Assembly (NCBI RefSeq): GCF_023499255.1
Contig: NZ_CP092183.1
Coordinates: 1,309,501-1,373,500, forward strand
DNA length: 64,000 nt
Origin: Couchioplanes caeruleus
Lineage (GTDB): Bacteria; Actinomycetota; Actinomycetes; Mycobacteriales; Micromonosporaceae
Direction of reading: 5' to 3'
Below are positions 41,749-50,137 of this stretch, one piece after another. Numbering within the stretch: the stretch's first letter is position 1; every line of letters begins with the position of its first letter. The translations under genes were made by a program, and so were the position numbers. The notes under the pieces are model-generated. The model was not told the origin of the DNA. It worked only from the letters and a program-made list of their open reading frames with translations, and made no database searches.

Positions 41749-43638
41749 ATGGCTCTCGCGCCGGATCCGGTGCGGCTCCGCCCGGCCGATCGTGCCGGGT
41801 GGCCCGTGGTCCTCGTGTCGATGCCGTTCATGGACATCGACTGGCCGTCGATCCAGCTCGGCTTGCTCAGCGAGATCCTGCGGGGGCACGGCTTCCCGGT
41901 ACGCACGCTGCACGCCAACCTGGACTTCGCCGCCGGCATCGGTGCCGACTACTACCGTCAGCTCGCCGGCCGCAAGGCGCGTCTGGTGGCGGAATGGCTG
42001 TTCTCGGTCGAGGCGTTCGGGCCGGCGGCGCCCGACCACGACGGCCGCTTGCTCGACGACTTCGCCGCCGAGCTCGCGGACCTGGGCGACGGCGGGCGCG
42101 GCGGCGACGCGGACTGGCGGGCGCGGCTGCTGCACACCCGCCGCGTCGAGGTGCCCGCGTACCTCGACCGGCTCGCCGCGGACCCGATGTGGGACGGCGT
42201 CAAGGTCGTCGGGTTCACCTCCACGTTCCAGCAGAACGCCGCGTCGTTCGCCCTCGCCCGCCGCCTGAAGCGGGACAACCCGGAGCTGATCACCGTCTTC
42301 GGCGGCGCGAACTTCGACGGCGAGATGGGCCCGGAATGGGTCCGCGCGGTGCCGAGCGTGGACCTCGCCGTGGTGGGGGAGGCGGACACCGCCTTCCCCC
42401 GGCTGCTCGACCGCCTCGTCGCCGGCGTCCCGCCCACGGGCGAGCCCGGCGTGGCGTGCCGCATCGACGGCGAGGTCGCGACCACGCCCCCGGCGCCGCC
42501 GCTGCGACAGCTCGACGAGCTGCCCGCGCCGGACTACGCCGAGTACTTCGAGCGGGCGGGACGGCTGGGGCTGCTGCCGCGTACGGGGCCCGGCGCGGTG
42601 CCGATCCCGTTCGAGTCCTCGCGCGGCTGCTGGTGGGGCGAGAAGCACCACTGCACGTTCTGCGGGCTGAACGGCTCGACGATGATGTTCCGCGCCAAGT
42701 CTCCGCAGCGGATGGCCGACGAGTTCGTCACCCAGGCCCGCCGCTACCACAGCTTCCGCTTCCACGGCGTCGACAACATCGTGGACATGGGCTACCTCAA
42801 GGACCTGTTCCCGGTGCTGGCCGCCGAGGGCGTCACCTACCAGATCTTCTACGAGGTCAAGGCCAACCTGACCCGTGCACAGGTCCGCACGCTGGCCCAG
42901 GCGGGCGTCACGCAGATCCAGCCCGGCATCGAGTCGCTGAGCTCGCGGGTACTGCGGCTGATGCGCAAGGGCGCCCGGGCCGCGCAGAACGTCAACCTGC
43001 TGCGCTGGGCGGCGTACTACGGCGTCGAGGTCGGCTGGAACCTGCTGTACGGATTCCCCGGCGAGACCGAGCAGGACTACGCCGGGCAGGCCGCCCTGCT
43101 GCCGCACCTCGTGCATCTCCAGCCGCCGACCGGCGCCGGCCGGGTGTGGATCGAGCGGTTCAGCCCGCTGTTCGGCGAGTCACCGTCGCGGACCCCGGAG
43201 GCCAGCTACCGGTACGTGTACCCGGACACGGTCGACCTCGGCAAGGCGGCCTACTTCTTCGAGTACGACCTGCCCGGCGCGCTGCCGCCCGACGCGTACG
43301 CCGCGCTGGTGAAGGAGACCGCCGCCTGGTCCGACGCGTGGTCCGCGCCGCGACGCCCCACGCTGACGTACTGGTCGTCGCCGGGGCTGGTGCAGATCTA
43401 CGACGGCCGGCACCCGGGCGCGGAGGGGACGTACACCTTCGAGGGCCCGCTCGCCGACCTGTACGCCGCCTGCAGCGACCGCCCGATCACGGCCGCGGCG
43501 GTGCACGACCGGCTGGGCGGGAGCCTGACGACGGCGCAGATCCGCGAGGCCCTCGACGAATTCGCCGACCGCGGGCTGGTGGTGCTCGACGAGTCGCTCG
43601 CGCTGTCCCTGGCGCTGCCCGCCGGCCCGCCCCGGTGA
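41749..43638 (+). CDS. B12-binding radical SAM enzyme, RiPP C-methyltransferase type
   Basis: Protein of 629 residues. A cobalamin-binding-like N-terminal domain (FGGANFDGEMG, VVGEADTAF) is followed by a radical SAM domain with an unusual cluster motif, GCWWGEKHHCTFCG, i.e. C-x7-C-x2-C. That spacing and the surrounding RGCWWGE/CTFCGLNG are typical of the rSAM_ocin_1 family (TIGR03975), which methylates unactivated carbons in ribosomal peptides. A C-terminal winged-helix-like region (~540-620) could bind substrate. It is tightly coupled to the 72-residue peptide and to the SARP gene. Confidence 0.88.
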   Translation: MALAPDPVRLRPADRAGWPVVLVSMPFMDIDWPSIQLGLLSEILRGHGFPVRTLHANLDFAAGIGADYYRQLAGRKARLVAEWLFSVEAFGPAAPDHDGRLLDDFAAELADLGDGGRGGDADWRARLLHTRRVEVPAYLDRLAADPMWDGVKVVGFTSTFQQNAASFALARRLKRDNPELITVFGGANFDGEMGPEWVRAVPSVDLAVVGEADTAFPRLLDRLVAGVPPTGEPGVACRIDGEVATTPPAPPLRQLDELPAPDYAEYFERAGRLGLLPRTGPGAVPIPFESSRGCWWGEKHHCTFCGLNGSTMMFRAKSPQRMADEFVTQARRYHSFRFHGVDNIVDMGYLKDLFPVLAAEGVTYQIFYEVKANLTRAQVRTLAQAGVTQIQPGIESLSSRVLRLMRKGARAAQNVNLLRWAAYYGVEVGWNLLYGFPGETEQDYAGQAALLPHLVHLQPPTGAGRVWIERFSPLFGESPSRTPEASYRYVYPDTVDLGKAAYFFEYDLPGALPPDAYAALVKETAAWSDAWSAPRRPTLTYWSSPGLVQIYDGRHPGAEGTYTFEGPLADLYAACSDRPITAAAVHDRLGGSLTTAQIREALDEFADRGLVVLDESLALSLALPAGPPR

Positions 43639-43683
43639 CATCCTGATCGCCCGCGGCCCGGCCGCCCGTCCTTCGAGGTGTGC

Positions 43684-44217
43684 ATGCACGACTCCCCGGC
43701 CCTGCGCCCCTTCGTCGAGGGCGACCTGCCCTTCCTGGAACGCCTGGACACGGACCCCGACGCGCTGGGCCCGTACGAATGGGCGGGCTTCACCGACGCG
43801 CGGGCCCGCCGCCGCCGCTGGGAGACCGACGGCTACATCGGCACCCGCTCGACGGCGCTCGCGGTCGTACGCCCCGACGACCTGGTGATCGGCATCGCCA
43901 GCTGGGAGGCGCGAACCCGCGGCGGCCCGATCGGCGGCTGCTACGAGATCGGCCTGGCACTGCTCCCGGAGCACCGCGGCCGCGGCTACGGCACGGCGGC
44001 GCAGAGCATGCTGGTGCAGTACCTGCTGCGCTACACGACCGCCAACCGGCTCGAGGCGCAGACCGACGCCGAGAACGTCGCCGAACAGACGGCCCTGGAG
44101 AAGATCGGCTTCCGGCGCGAGGGCCTGCTCCGCGGCGTCCGCTTCCGCCACGGCATCTGGCGCGACATGGTCATCTACGGCCTCCTCCGCGACGAGGTGG
44201 AGATCCCCCTGGAATGA
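43684..44217 (+). CDS. GNAT acetyltransferase, RimJ/RimL-like
   Basis: Protein of 177 residues with the GNAT fold. The acetyl-CoA motif LLPEHRGRGYGTAAQ is clear, followed by NVAEQTALEKIGFRREG, typical of the RimJ/RimL branch. Substrates in this branch are protein N-termini or small amines. ATG 43684 has GAGG five bases upstream. It follows the radical SAM gene by 45 bases and may mark the end of, or lie outside, the metabolite cluster. Confidence 0.85.
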   Translation: MHDSPALRPFVEGDLPFLERLDTDPDALGPYEWAGFTDARARRRRWETDGYIGTRSTALAVVRPDDLVIGIASWEARTRGGPIGGCYEIGLALLPEHRGRGYGTAAQSMLVQYLLRYTTANRLEAQTDAENVAEQTALEKIGFRREGLLRGVRFRHGIWRDMVIYGLLRDEVEIPLE

Positions 44218-44220
44218 GGG

Positions 44221-45702
44221 TCAGCGGGACGCCCGGCGGACGAAGAGCGCGAGCGTGAAGCCGTCGACGCGCGCCTGGGACATCTGCCGGAACGAGCCGT
44301 TCAGCACCGCCTGCTGGGCCGGGGTGAGCTGGTCCGTGGAGCCCGCGCGGCGTCCGGTCTCCAGGTCGTCGCCGCTGAGCGTCCACACCCGGTCCGTGCC
44401 CGCCAGACAGGCCGCGGGGCCGGCGCACTCGGTCGCCCACAGCGACGCGTTCGCCACCTCGTCCGACTGCAGCAGGACGTCCTTCGGTACGTCGTCACCC
44501 AGGTAGTAGCGCAGGGCGATGTCGGTGAAGTGCCATCCCGCACGCGGCGCGTAGATGATCCCGTCGCCGGGGCGGGACTGGGCGTGGATCATCGCCGCTG
44601 CCTGGCGGTAGTCGGAGCCGGAGTGCGTACGGCGGATGTCCTCCTGCAGCGGCAGCCCGATCGCCGCGAGCACCAGCACGGCGGTCAGGCCCAGCGGCAG
44701 CCGGAGGTCGGCGAGGGCCCGGCCGGCGAGCGCGCACAGCAGCGGGACGACGAACACGAGGTACCGGCCCACGAACATCGGCGTGACGAGTTGGTCGATC
44801 GCGTACAGGGTCAGCACCGGGAGCAGGGCCGACACGAAGAGCAGCGACGCCCGGCGATCCCGGCCGCGCAGCGCCATGAGCGCGAGGGCGCACACCGCGC
44901 CGCCGATTACGCCTGACAGGAAGATGGTTCCGGCGACGTCGGCCAGGTCCGCCGGTTCCGCCGGGGACAGCCAGTCGAGCTGGGCGGCGTGCTGGCCCAC
45001 ACCGAGCAGGGTGAACGGGAGGACGCCCGTGGCCGCGACGGCGACACCGGCGAGCCACGCGAACAGGGCTCGCCGCTTGATGACGGCGACGGTCACGGCG
45101 TGGCCGAGAAGCAGCAGTAGAGCCAGCTGGTGCGACCACCCCAGGAACAGGACGCTTGTTGCGTACGCGAGCCAGTCCCACCACCGCCCCGAGCCGAGCG
45201 CACGGAGCAGGAACAGCGTCGCCGTCACCGCGAACAGGGCGGCCAGGGCGTACCCGCGGGCCTCCTGCCCGTAGCGGGACACCACCGGCATCGCCGCGAC
45301 GAGCAGCCCGGCGACGAACGCGGCGCGCGGGTCCCACAGCCGCCGGGCGAGCAGCGCGGTCACCGCGGCCGTCGCGGTGGCGGCGAGCATCGACGGCAGC
45401 CGCAGCACGAGGATCGAGTCGCCGAACCCCGCCATCACGTGCGCCAGCAGGTAGTACGGCACGGTGACGCCGTCGATGTGCCGGCCGAGCTCGACGATCT
45501 GCGGCACCGTCCGATGCGCCGCACTCCACGTCGCCAGCTCGTCGCGCCACGGCCCGGGCGTCCCGGCTCGGACGGCCACGACGACACCCGTCACCATGGC
45601 CGGCACGAGCCAGCACAGCCACCGGGTCGGCCGGCGGTCACGGACGGTTGTCCCCGCCGCCGGCTCGGGCCGCGGGGGAGCAAGGGGCGCGAGCGTCTGC
45701 AC
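44221..45702 (-). CDS. GT39-like polytopic membrane glycosyltransferase, copy 1
   Basis: Protein of 493 residues with about 10-12 membrane helices and a C-terminal soluble domain (~380-493). The first external loop holds PWRDELATWSAA; the Asp-Glu pair is the usual catalytic site in PMT/ArnT-type transferases that use polyprenyl-phosphate sugars. RYGQEARGYAL follows in a later loop. It resembles copy 2 directly upstream; the pair is likely an operon acting on cell-envelope glycans or proteins. GTG 45702 is chosen by homology to copy 2; its ribosome site is poor. Confidence 0.8.
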   Translation of the reverse strand: MQTLAPLAPPRPEPAAGTTVRDRRPTRWLCWLVPAMVTGVVVAVRAGTPGPWRDELATWSAAHRTVPQIVELGRHIDGVTVPYYLLAHVMAGFGDSILVLRLPSMLAATATAAVTALLARRLWDPRAAFVAGLLVAAMPVVSRYGQEARGYALAALFAVTATLFLLRALGSGRWWDWLAYATSVLFLGWSHQLALLLLLGHAVTVAVIKRRALFAWLAGVAVAATGVLPFTLLGVGQHAAQLDWLSPAEPADLADVAGTIFLSGVIGGAVCALALMALRGRDRRASLLFVSALLPVLTLYAIDQLVTPMFVGRYLVFVVPLLCALAGRALADLRLPLGLTAVLVLAAIGLPLQEDIRRTHSGSDYRQAAAMIHAQSRPGDGIIYAPRAGWHFTDIALRYYLGDDVPKDVLLQSDEVANASLWATECAGPAACLAGTDRVWTLSGDDLETGRRAGSTDQLTPAQQAVLNGSFRQMSQARVDGFTLALFVRRASR

Positions 45703-45719
45703 ACCCCCAGCGTCGCAGC

Positions 45720-47180
45720 TCAGCCTGTGCGTCGCTGGTACAGCGCGATAGTTCCCAGCGGTAGCAGCCAGTAGCCGGTACGCCGGTACTCGGCCTCGAA
45801 CTTCGCCCGCAGCGCGTCGCCCGCGTCGGCCATCGGGTCGCCGGGGTGCCGCGCGCCGACGTACCAGACGCGCTGCGCGTCGAAGCACGTCAGCTCCGGG
45901 CACTCGACCGCCTCCAGCGCGCCCGCATCGGCCGCGGACCGGCGCACCAGCAGGTCGGCCGGCTCCGGGCCGTTCCGCAGCTCGTAGTCGAGGCCGGCGC
46001 GCAGGGACCACGTACCGATGCGGCCGTAGACCACCCCGTCCCCCGGCCGCTGACCGGCGCGGACGATCGCCGCGGCCCGGCGGAAGTCCATGCCGCCGTG
46101 CGCGGCGGGCCCGCGCACCACCTGCTGGGTCTCGAATCCCACGGCCACGACCATGACGAGCGCGACGACGGTACGGCCGGGCAGCCCGCGCAGCGCCACG
46201 GCGGCGAGCAGGGCCAGCGGCGCGACGGCGAAGAGCACGTAGCGCGGCACCCACAGCGGCGCGGTGACGAACGAGACCGCGATGAGCAGGGCGGGCGGGA
46301 GTGCGGCCAGGGCGGCCATCTCGCCCAGGACCAGCGGTCGTTCCCACCGGGCGGCCAGGGCGAGGCCGACGACGAGCAGGCCCGCGACCGGCGCTCCGAA
46401 GATCACCCCGGGGGCGATGAGGATCTGGTGCAGGTCCATCGGCGGGATCCACTCGAGCTGCGTGCCGCGCTGGGCGAGCCCGAGCCGGATCAGCGGCGCG
46501 ACCAGCACCAGCGTGGCGGCGACCACGGCGGCCCAGCGGATCAGCACGCGCCGGTCGCGTTGCACCGGCACGGCGACGACGTGGCCGCTCAGCACCAGCA
46601 AGCCGATCATGTGCGTGTAGCCCAGCAGCGTGAGCGCGAGGCCGTACGCGATCCACCGCGGCCACGTGGGCCTGCCCAGCGCCACGTGCAGCAGAAGCGT
46701 CGCGAGGACCGCGAAGCAGAAGGCCATACCGTACGCGCGAGCCTCCTGAGCATACCGCGACAGCTGCGGTACGGCGGCCACGATGAGCCCTGCCGTCAGC
46801 CCGATGCCAGGGGTGAACAGGCGCCGTCCGAGCTCGCCGACCAGCCCCACGCCCAGCACCACCGCGATCAGGGACGGCATCCGGATCGCCGCCACCGAGT
46901 CCCCGAACACGCCCGTCCAGAAGTGCACGAACAGGTAGTACGGCGCGATGACGCCGTCCATGGTCCGGGCCAGCTCGAGAATCTCCCCCGGCGTACGCGC
47001 CGCCGCCGACCACGTCGCGTGCTCGTCCCAGCCCAGCGCCGGCCGGGTCAGCCCGGTCGAGCCGGCGATCAGCATCGCCAGGGCGGGCAGCACCGCGGGG
47101 CAGATCAGCGGCCCGATCCGCCTGACCGGCGACGCCTCGGGGGGTGTCTCTTCTGTCCGGGTGAGGGTCGCGGCGGTCAC
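45720..47180 (-). CDS. GT39-like polytopic membrane glycosyltransferase, copy 2
   Basis: Protein of 486 residues, paralogous to copy 1, with GWDEHATWSAA in the first loop (Asp-Glu conserved) and RYAQEARAYGM. About 11 helices are followed by an extracytoplasmic domain. Its stop is 17 bases before copy 1. GTG 47180 is preferred; TAGAAC lies eight bases upstream, close to but not matching a leaderless -10. The longer upstream frame is Pro/His-rich and unlikely to be coding. Donor and acceptor are unknown. Confidence 0.8.
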   Translation of the reverse strand: MTAATLTRTEETPPEASPVRRIGPLICPAVLPALAMLIAGSTGLTRPALGWDEHATWSAAARTPGEILELARTMDGVIAPYYLFVHFWTGVFGDSVAAIRMPSLIAVVLGVGLVGELGRRLFTPGIGLTAGLIVAAVPQLSRYAQEARAYGMAFCFAVLATLLLHVALGRPTWPRWIAYGLALTLLGYTHMIGLLVLSGHVVAVPVQRDRRVLIRWAAVVAATLVLVAPLIRLGLAQRGTQLEWIPPMDLHQILIAPGVIFGAPVAGLLVVGLALAARWERPLVLGEMAALAALPPALLIAVSFVTAPLWVPRYVLFAVAPLALLAAVALRGLPGRTVVALVMVVAVGFETQQVVRGPAAHGGMDFRRAAAIVRAGQRPGDGVVYGRIGTWSLRAGLDYELRNGPEPADLLVRRSAADAGALEAVECPELTCFDAQRVWYVGARHPGDPMADAGDALRAKFEAEYRRTGYWLLPLGTIALYQRRTG

Positions 47181-47325
47181 GACGTCCGGTTCTAGCGGTG
47201 CCCGGTGAATCGGGGGCGGTGGATGGGGTACCACGAGATGAACGTCGAACCAGGTGTGCGCCGACACACTCCCGCAATCTGGACCGCACTGGCCGAGAAT
47301 GGCCGCCCGTGAGAGGCTTACCGGC

Positions 47326-47412
47326 ATGACCGCTGCTGTTGACCGCCGCTTCGTGGCCCGTCGCCACGTCGACTACGGCCGCGTCCGCAGCGCGATGTGT
47401 CCGGCTTCCTGA
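47326..47412 (+). CDS. 28-residue putative leader peptide upstream of sulfite reductase
   Basis: A 28-codon gene whose product contains FVARRHVDYGRVRSAMC. It fits the actinobacterial 'putative leader peptide' family (RRHVD-x2-R-x2-S-x2-C) found in front of sulfur and cysteine genes. The single Cys codon lies four codons before the stop. GAGAGG lies nine bases before the ATG. Competing hairpins follow between the stop and the sulfite reductase gene, so the peptide probably senses cysteine supply by ribosome stalling. Confidence 0.8.
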   Translation: MTAAVDRRFVARRHVDYGRVRSAMCPAS

Positions 47413-47416
47413 CGCC

Positions 47417-47451
47417 GCCCGACTGATTTTCTCGGGCGCGCCCGACGCGCC
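47417..47451 (+). promoter_or_regulatory. Mutually exclusive hairpins (attenuator candidate)
   Basis: Hairpin A pairs GCCCGA (47417-47422) with TCGGGC (47432-47437). Hairpin B pairs GGCGCG (47435-47440) with CGCGCC (47446-47451). They share bases 47435-47437, so only one can form at a time. They sit five bases after the leader-peptide stop and before the sulfite reductase start. Confidence 0.55.
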
Positions 47452-47529
47452 GGCTTCCTCCAGACACTGATGTCGCGGAACCTGCCGTGAGCGTCGTAGC
47501 GTGCCCACGATCTCCGGAGGACCGCCGCC

Positions 47530-49221
47530 ATGGCGCCCAGCAACACCCCCGCAACCCCCGCAGCCCGCCCCCGCAAGGCGCGCGGCGAGGGTCAGTGGGC
47601 GCTCGGACACCGTGAACCGCTGAACCCGAACGAGCGGATGAAGAAGGACGACAACCCGCTCAACGTCCGGGCCCGGATCGAGAACATCTACGCCCACACC
47701 GGCTTCGCGGGCATCGACCCGCAGGACCTGCGTGGGCGTTTCCGCTGGTGGGGTCTCTACACCCAGCGCAAGGCCGGCATCGACGGCGGCCGTACGGCGG
47801 TGCTCGAGCCGCACGAGCTCGAGGACGAGTACTTCATGCTCCGCGTACGCATCGACGGCGGCGCGCTGAGCCTCGAGCAGCTGCGCACGATCGGCCGGAT
47901 CTCCACCGAGTTCGCCCGCGACAGCGCCGACATCACCGACCGGCAGAACATCCAGCTGCACTGGATCCGCGTCGAGGACATGCCGGAGATCTGGCGCCGG
48001 CTCGAGGCGGTCGGCCTGGAGACCACCGAGGCGTGCGGCGACTGCCCGCGTGTCGTGCTGGGCAGCCCGGTCGCCGGCGTCTCGACCGAGGAGGTCGTCG
48101 ACCCCACCCCGGCGATCGACACGATCGTCGAGCGCTATCTCGGCGACCCGCGCTACTCCAACCTGCCCCGCAAGTTCAAGACGTCGATCTCCTGGCTGGC
48201 CGACACGCCGCACGAGGTCAACGACATCGCGATGCTCGGCGTGGTCCACCCGCAGCACGGCCCCGGCTTCGACCTCTGGGTCGGCGGCGGGCTCTCCACC
48301 AACCCGCGGCTCGCCGAGCGGCTGGGCGTCTGGGTGCCGCTCGAGGAGATCCCCGACGTCTGGGAGGGCGTCGTCGGCATCTTCCGCGACTACGGCTACC
48401 GGCGCCTGCGCAACCGCGCCCGGCTGAAGTTCCTGCTGGCCGACTGGGGCGTGGCGAAGTTCCGCGAGGTGCTCGAGAAGGAGTACCTGGGCCGGGCCCT
48501 GATCGACGGTCCGCCGCCGGCGCTGCCCGACAAGCCGGTCGACCACATCGGCGTGCACAAGCAGCGCGACGGACGCAACTACGTCGGTGCCGCCCCGGTC
48601 GTCGGCCGCTCCTCCGGCACGCAGCTCACCCAGCTGGCCGACGTGGTGGCGGCGCACGGATCAGACCGGGTGCGCCTGACCCCGTACCAGAAGCTTCTCG
48701 TTCTTGACATTGCCGACGACCAGGTGGAACCGCTGATCGCGGGCCTGCGCGGCATCGGACTGGAGGCCCGTCCGTCGGCCTGGCGGCGCGGCACCATGGC
48801 CTGCACCGGCATCGAGTACTGCAAGCTCGCGATCGTCGAGACCAAGGCGCGTGGCGAGGAGCTGGTGGCCCGCCTCGAGGAGCGGATCAAGGACTTCGAC
48901 GCGGACATCTCGATCCACATCAACGGCTGCCCGAACGCCTGCGCCCGCACCCAGGTCGCCGACATCGGGCTCAAGGGCCAGCTGGTCATGAACGCCCACG
49001 GCGAGCAGGTCGAGGGCTTCCAGATCCACCTCGGCGGTGGGCTGGGCATGGCGCAGGGCCAGACCGCCGGCTTCGGCCGCAAGGTGCGCGGCCTCAAGGC
49101 CACCGCCGAAGAGCTGCCCGGTTACGTCGAGCGGCTCGCCCGTCGATACCTGGAGGGGCGCACCAGCGGCGAGGCCTTCGCCGACTGGGTCGTCCGGGCC
49201 GACGAGGAGTTGCTGAAATGA
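47530..49221 (+). CDS. sirA: Ferredoxin-dependent sulfite reductase
   Basis: Protein of 563 residues reducing sulfite to sulfide. Siroheme/[4Fe-4S] ligands are in CTGIEYC and CPNAC, and two ferrodoxin-like/siroheme-binding halves are present (TDRQNIQLHW and VRLTPYQKLLVLDI). The Tyr-Cys neighbours EYCKLAI are typical of the SirA/NirA sulfite-reducing subgroup. The gene starts an operon with a zinc-ribbon protein, APS reductase and a siroheme chelatase, all linked by ATGA or GTGA overlaps. The leader peptide upstream suggests cysteine control. Confidence 0.93.
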   Translation: MAPSNTPATPAARPRKARGEGQWALGHREPLNPNERMKKDDNPLNVRARIENIYAHTGFAGIDPQDLRGRFRWWGLYTQRKAGIDGGRTAVLEPHELEDEYFMLRVRIDGGALSLEQLRTIGRISTEFARDSADITDRQNIQLHWIRVEDMPEIWRRLEAVGLETTEACGDCPRVVLGSPVAGVSTEEVVDPTPAIDTIVERYLGDPRYSNLPRKFKTSISWLADTPHEVNDIAMLGVVHPQHGPGFDLWVGGGLSTNPRLAERLGVWVPLEEIPDVWEGVVGIFRDYGYRRLRNRARLKFLLADWGVAKFREVLEKEYLGRALIDGPPPALPDKPVDHIGVHKQRDGRNYVGAAPVVGRSSGTQLTQLADVVAAHGSDRVRLTPYQKLLVLDIADDQVEPLIAGLRGIGLEARPSAWRRGTMACTGIEYCKLAIVETKARGEELVARLEERIKDFDADISIHINGCPNACARTQVADIGLKGQLVMNAHGEQVEGFQIHLGGGLGMAQGQTAGFGRKVRGLKATAEELPGYVERLARRYLEGRTSGEAFADWVVRADEELLK

Positions 49222-49376
49222 GCGACGCCAGAAGCACCCCGCTGTACTGCCCCTACTGCGGCGAAGAGGACCTCTACCCCAACGAGGCCTCGCACGGAGC
49301 GTGGGAGTGCCACTCCTGCGCCCGAGTTTTCACGGTCAAGTTCAACGGGCTGCTTTCCAAGGGAGTGAACCGATGA
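49218..49376 (+). CDS. 52-residue zinc-ribbon protein in the sulfate-reduction operon
   Basis: A 52-residue protein with two CxxC pairs (CPYC at 11-14 and CHSC at 31-34) forming a likely zinc ribbon, with a W and F/V core between and after them. It overlaps the sulfite reductase stop and the APS reductase start by ATGA at both ends, so all three are translationally coupled. Its position implies an accessory role in sulfite or APS reduction, perhaps as a small redox or assembly factor; its function is otherwise unknown. Confidence 0.82.
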   Translation: MSDARSTPLYCPYCGEEDLYPNEASHGAWECHSCARVFTVKFNGLLSKGVNR

Positions 49377-50137
49377 CTGTCGTGACAGCCGCCAACCTAG
49401 GACTGGTTTCCCTCGGGGCTCCGGTCACCCCGGCCGACCCTGCCCGCCGGTCCCGCGACGAACTGTCGGCGCTGGCCGCCGAGGGCGCCGCTCTGCTGAA
49501 GGACGCGCCGGCCGAGGAGATCGCCCGCTGGGCCGCCTCGACCTTCGGCGAGCGGTTCTGCGTGACCAGCTCGATGGCCGACGCCGTCGTCGCCCACCTG
49601 TTCTCCCGGGTCGCGCCCGGCATCGACGTGGTCTTCCTCGACACCGGCCTGCACTTCCCGGAGACGCTCAAGATCCGCGACACGGTCGCCCGCACCATGA
49701 ACGTCAACGTGCGCTCGATCCGCCCGCGGATGACGGTCGGCCAGCAGGACGGCGAGTTCGGCCCCCGGCTGTTCGCCCGCAACCCCGACGAGTGCTGCTT
49801 CCTGCGCAAGGTCGAGCCGCTCGAGCGCGCCCTCGCCGACTACGACTCCTGGGCCACGGGTCTGCGCCGCGACGAGTCCCCGACCCGCGCGAACACCCCG
49901 GTGGTGGCGTTCGACGCGAAGAAGGGCAAGGTCAAGATCAACCCGATCGCGGCCTGGACCCAGTCCGACGTGGACCGCTACATCGCCCGCTGGAACGTCC
50001 CGGTCAACGAGCTCTTCAAGAAGGGGTACGGCTCGATCGGCTGCTGGCCGTGCACCCGCCGCACGAAGGCCGGTGAGGACCCGCGCGCGGGCCGCTGGGC
50101 GATGTTCGAGAAGACCGAATGCGGCCTGCACCTGTGA
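49373..50137 (+). CDS. cysH: Adenylylsulfate (APS/PAPS) reductase
   Basis: Protein of 254 residues reducing activated sulfate to sulfite. It carries the [4Fe-4S]-binding cysteines of the APS-reductase type, CC in DECCFLRK and CxxC in GCWPC. The catalytic ECGLH is at the C-terminus, along with the LDTGLHFPET pyrophosphatase-like loop. Cluster cysteines indicate APS rather than PAPS use, as in other actinobacteria. The start overlaps the zinc-ribbon stop and the stop overlaps the chelatase start. Confidence 0.93.
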   Translation: MTVVTAANLGLVSLGAPVTPADPARRSRDELSALAAEGAALLKDAPAEEIARWAASTFGERFCVTSSMADAVVAHLFSRVAPGIDVVFLDTGLHFPETLKIRDTVARTMNVNVRSIRPRMTVGQQDGEFGPRLFARNPDECCFLRKVEPLERALADYDSWATGLRRDESPTRANTPVVAFDAKKGKVKINPIAAWTQSDVDRYIARWNVPVNELFKKGYGSIGCWPCTRRTKAGEDPRAGRWAMFEKTECGLHL

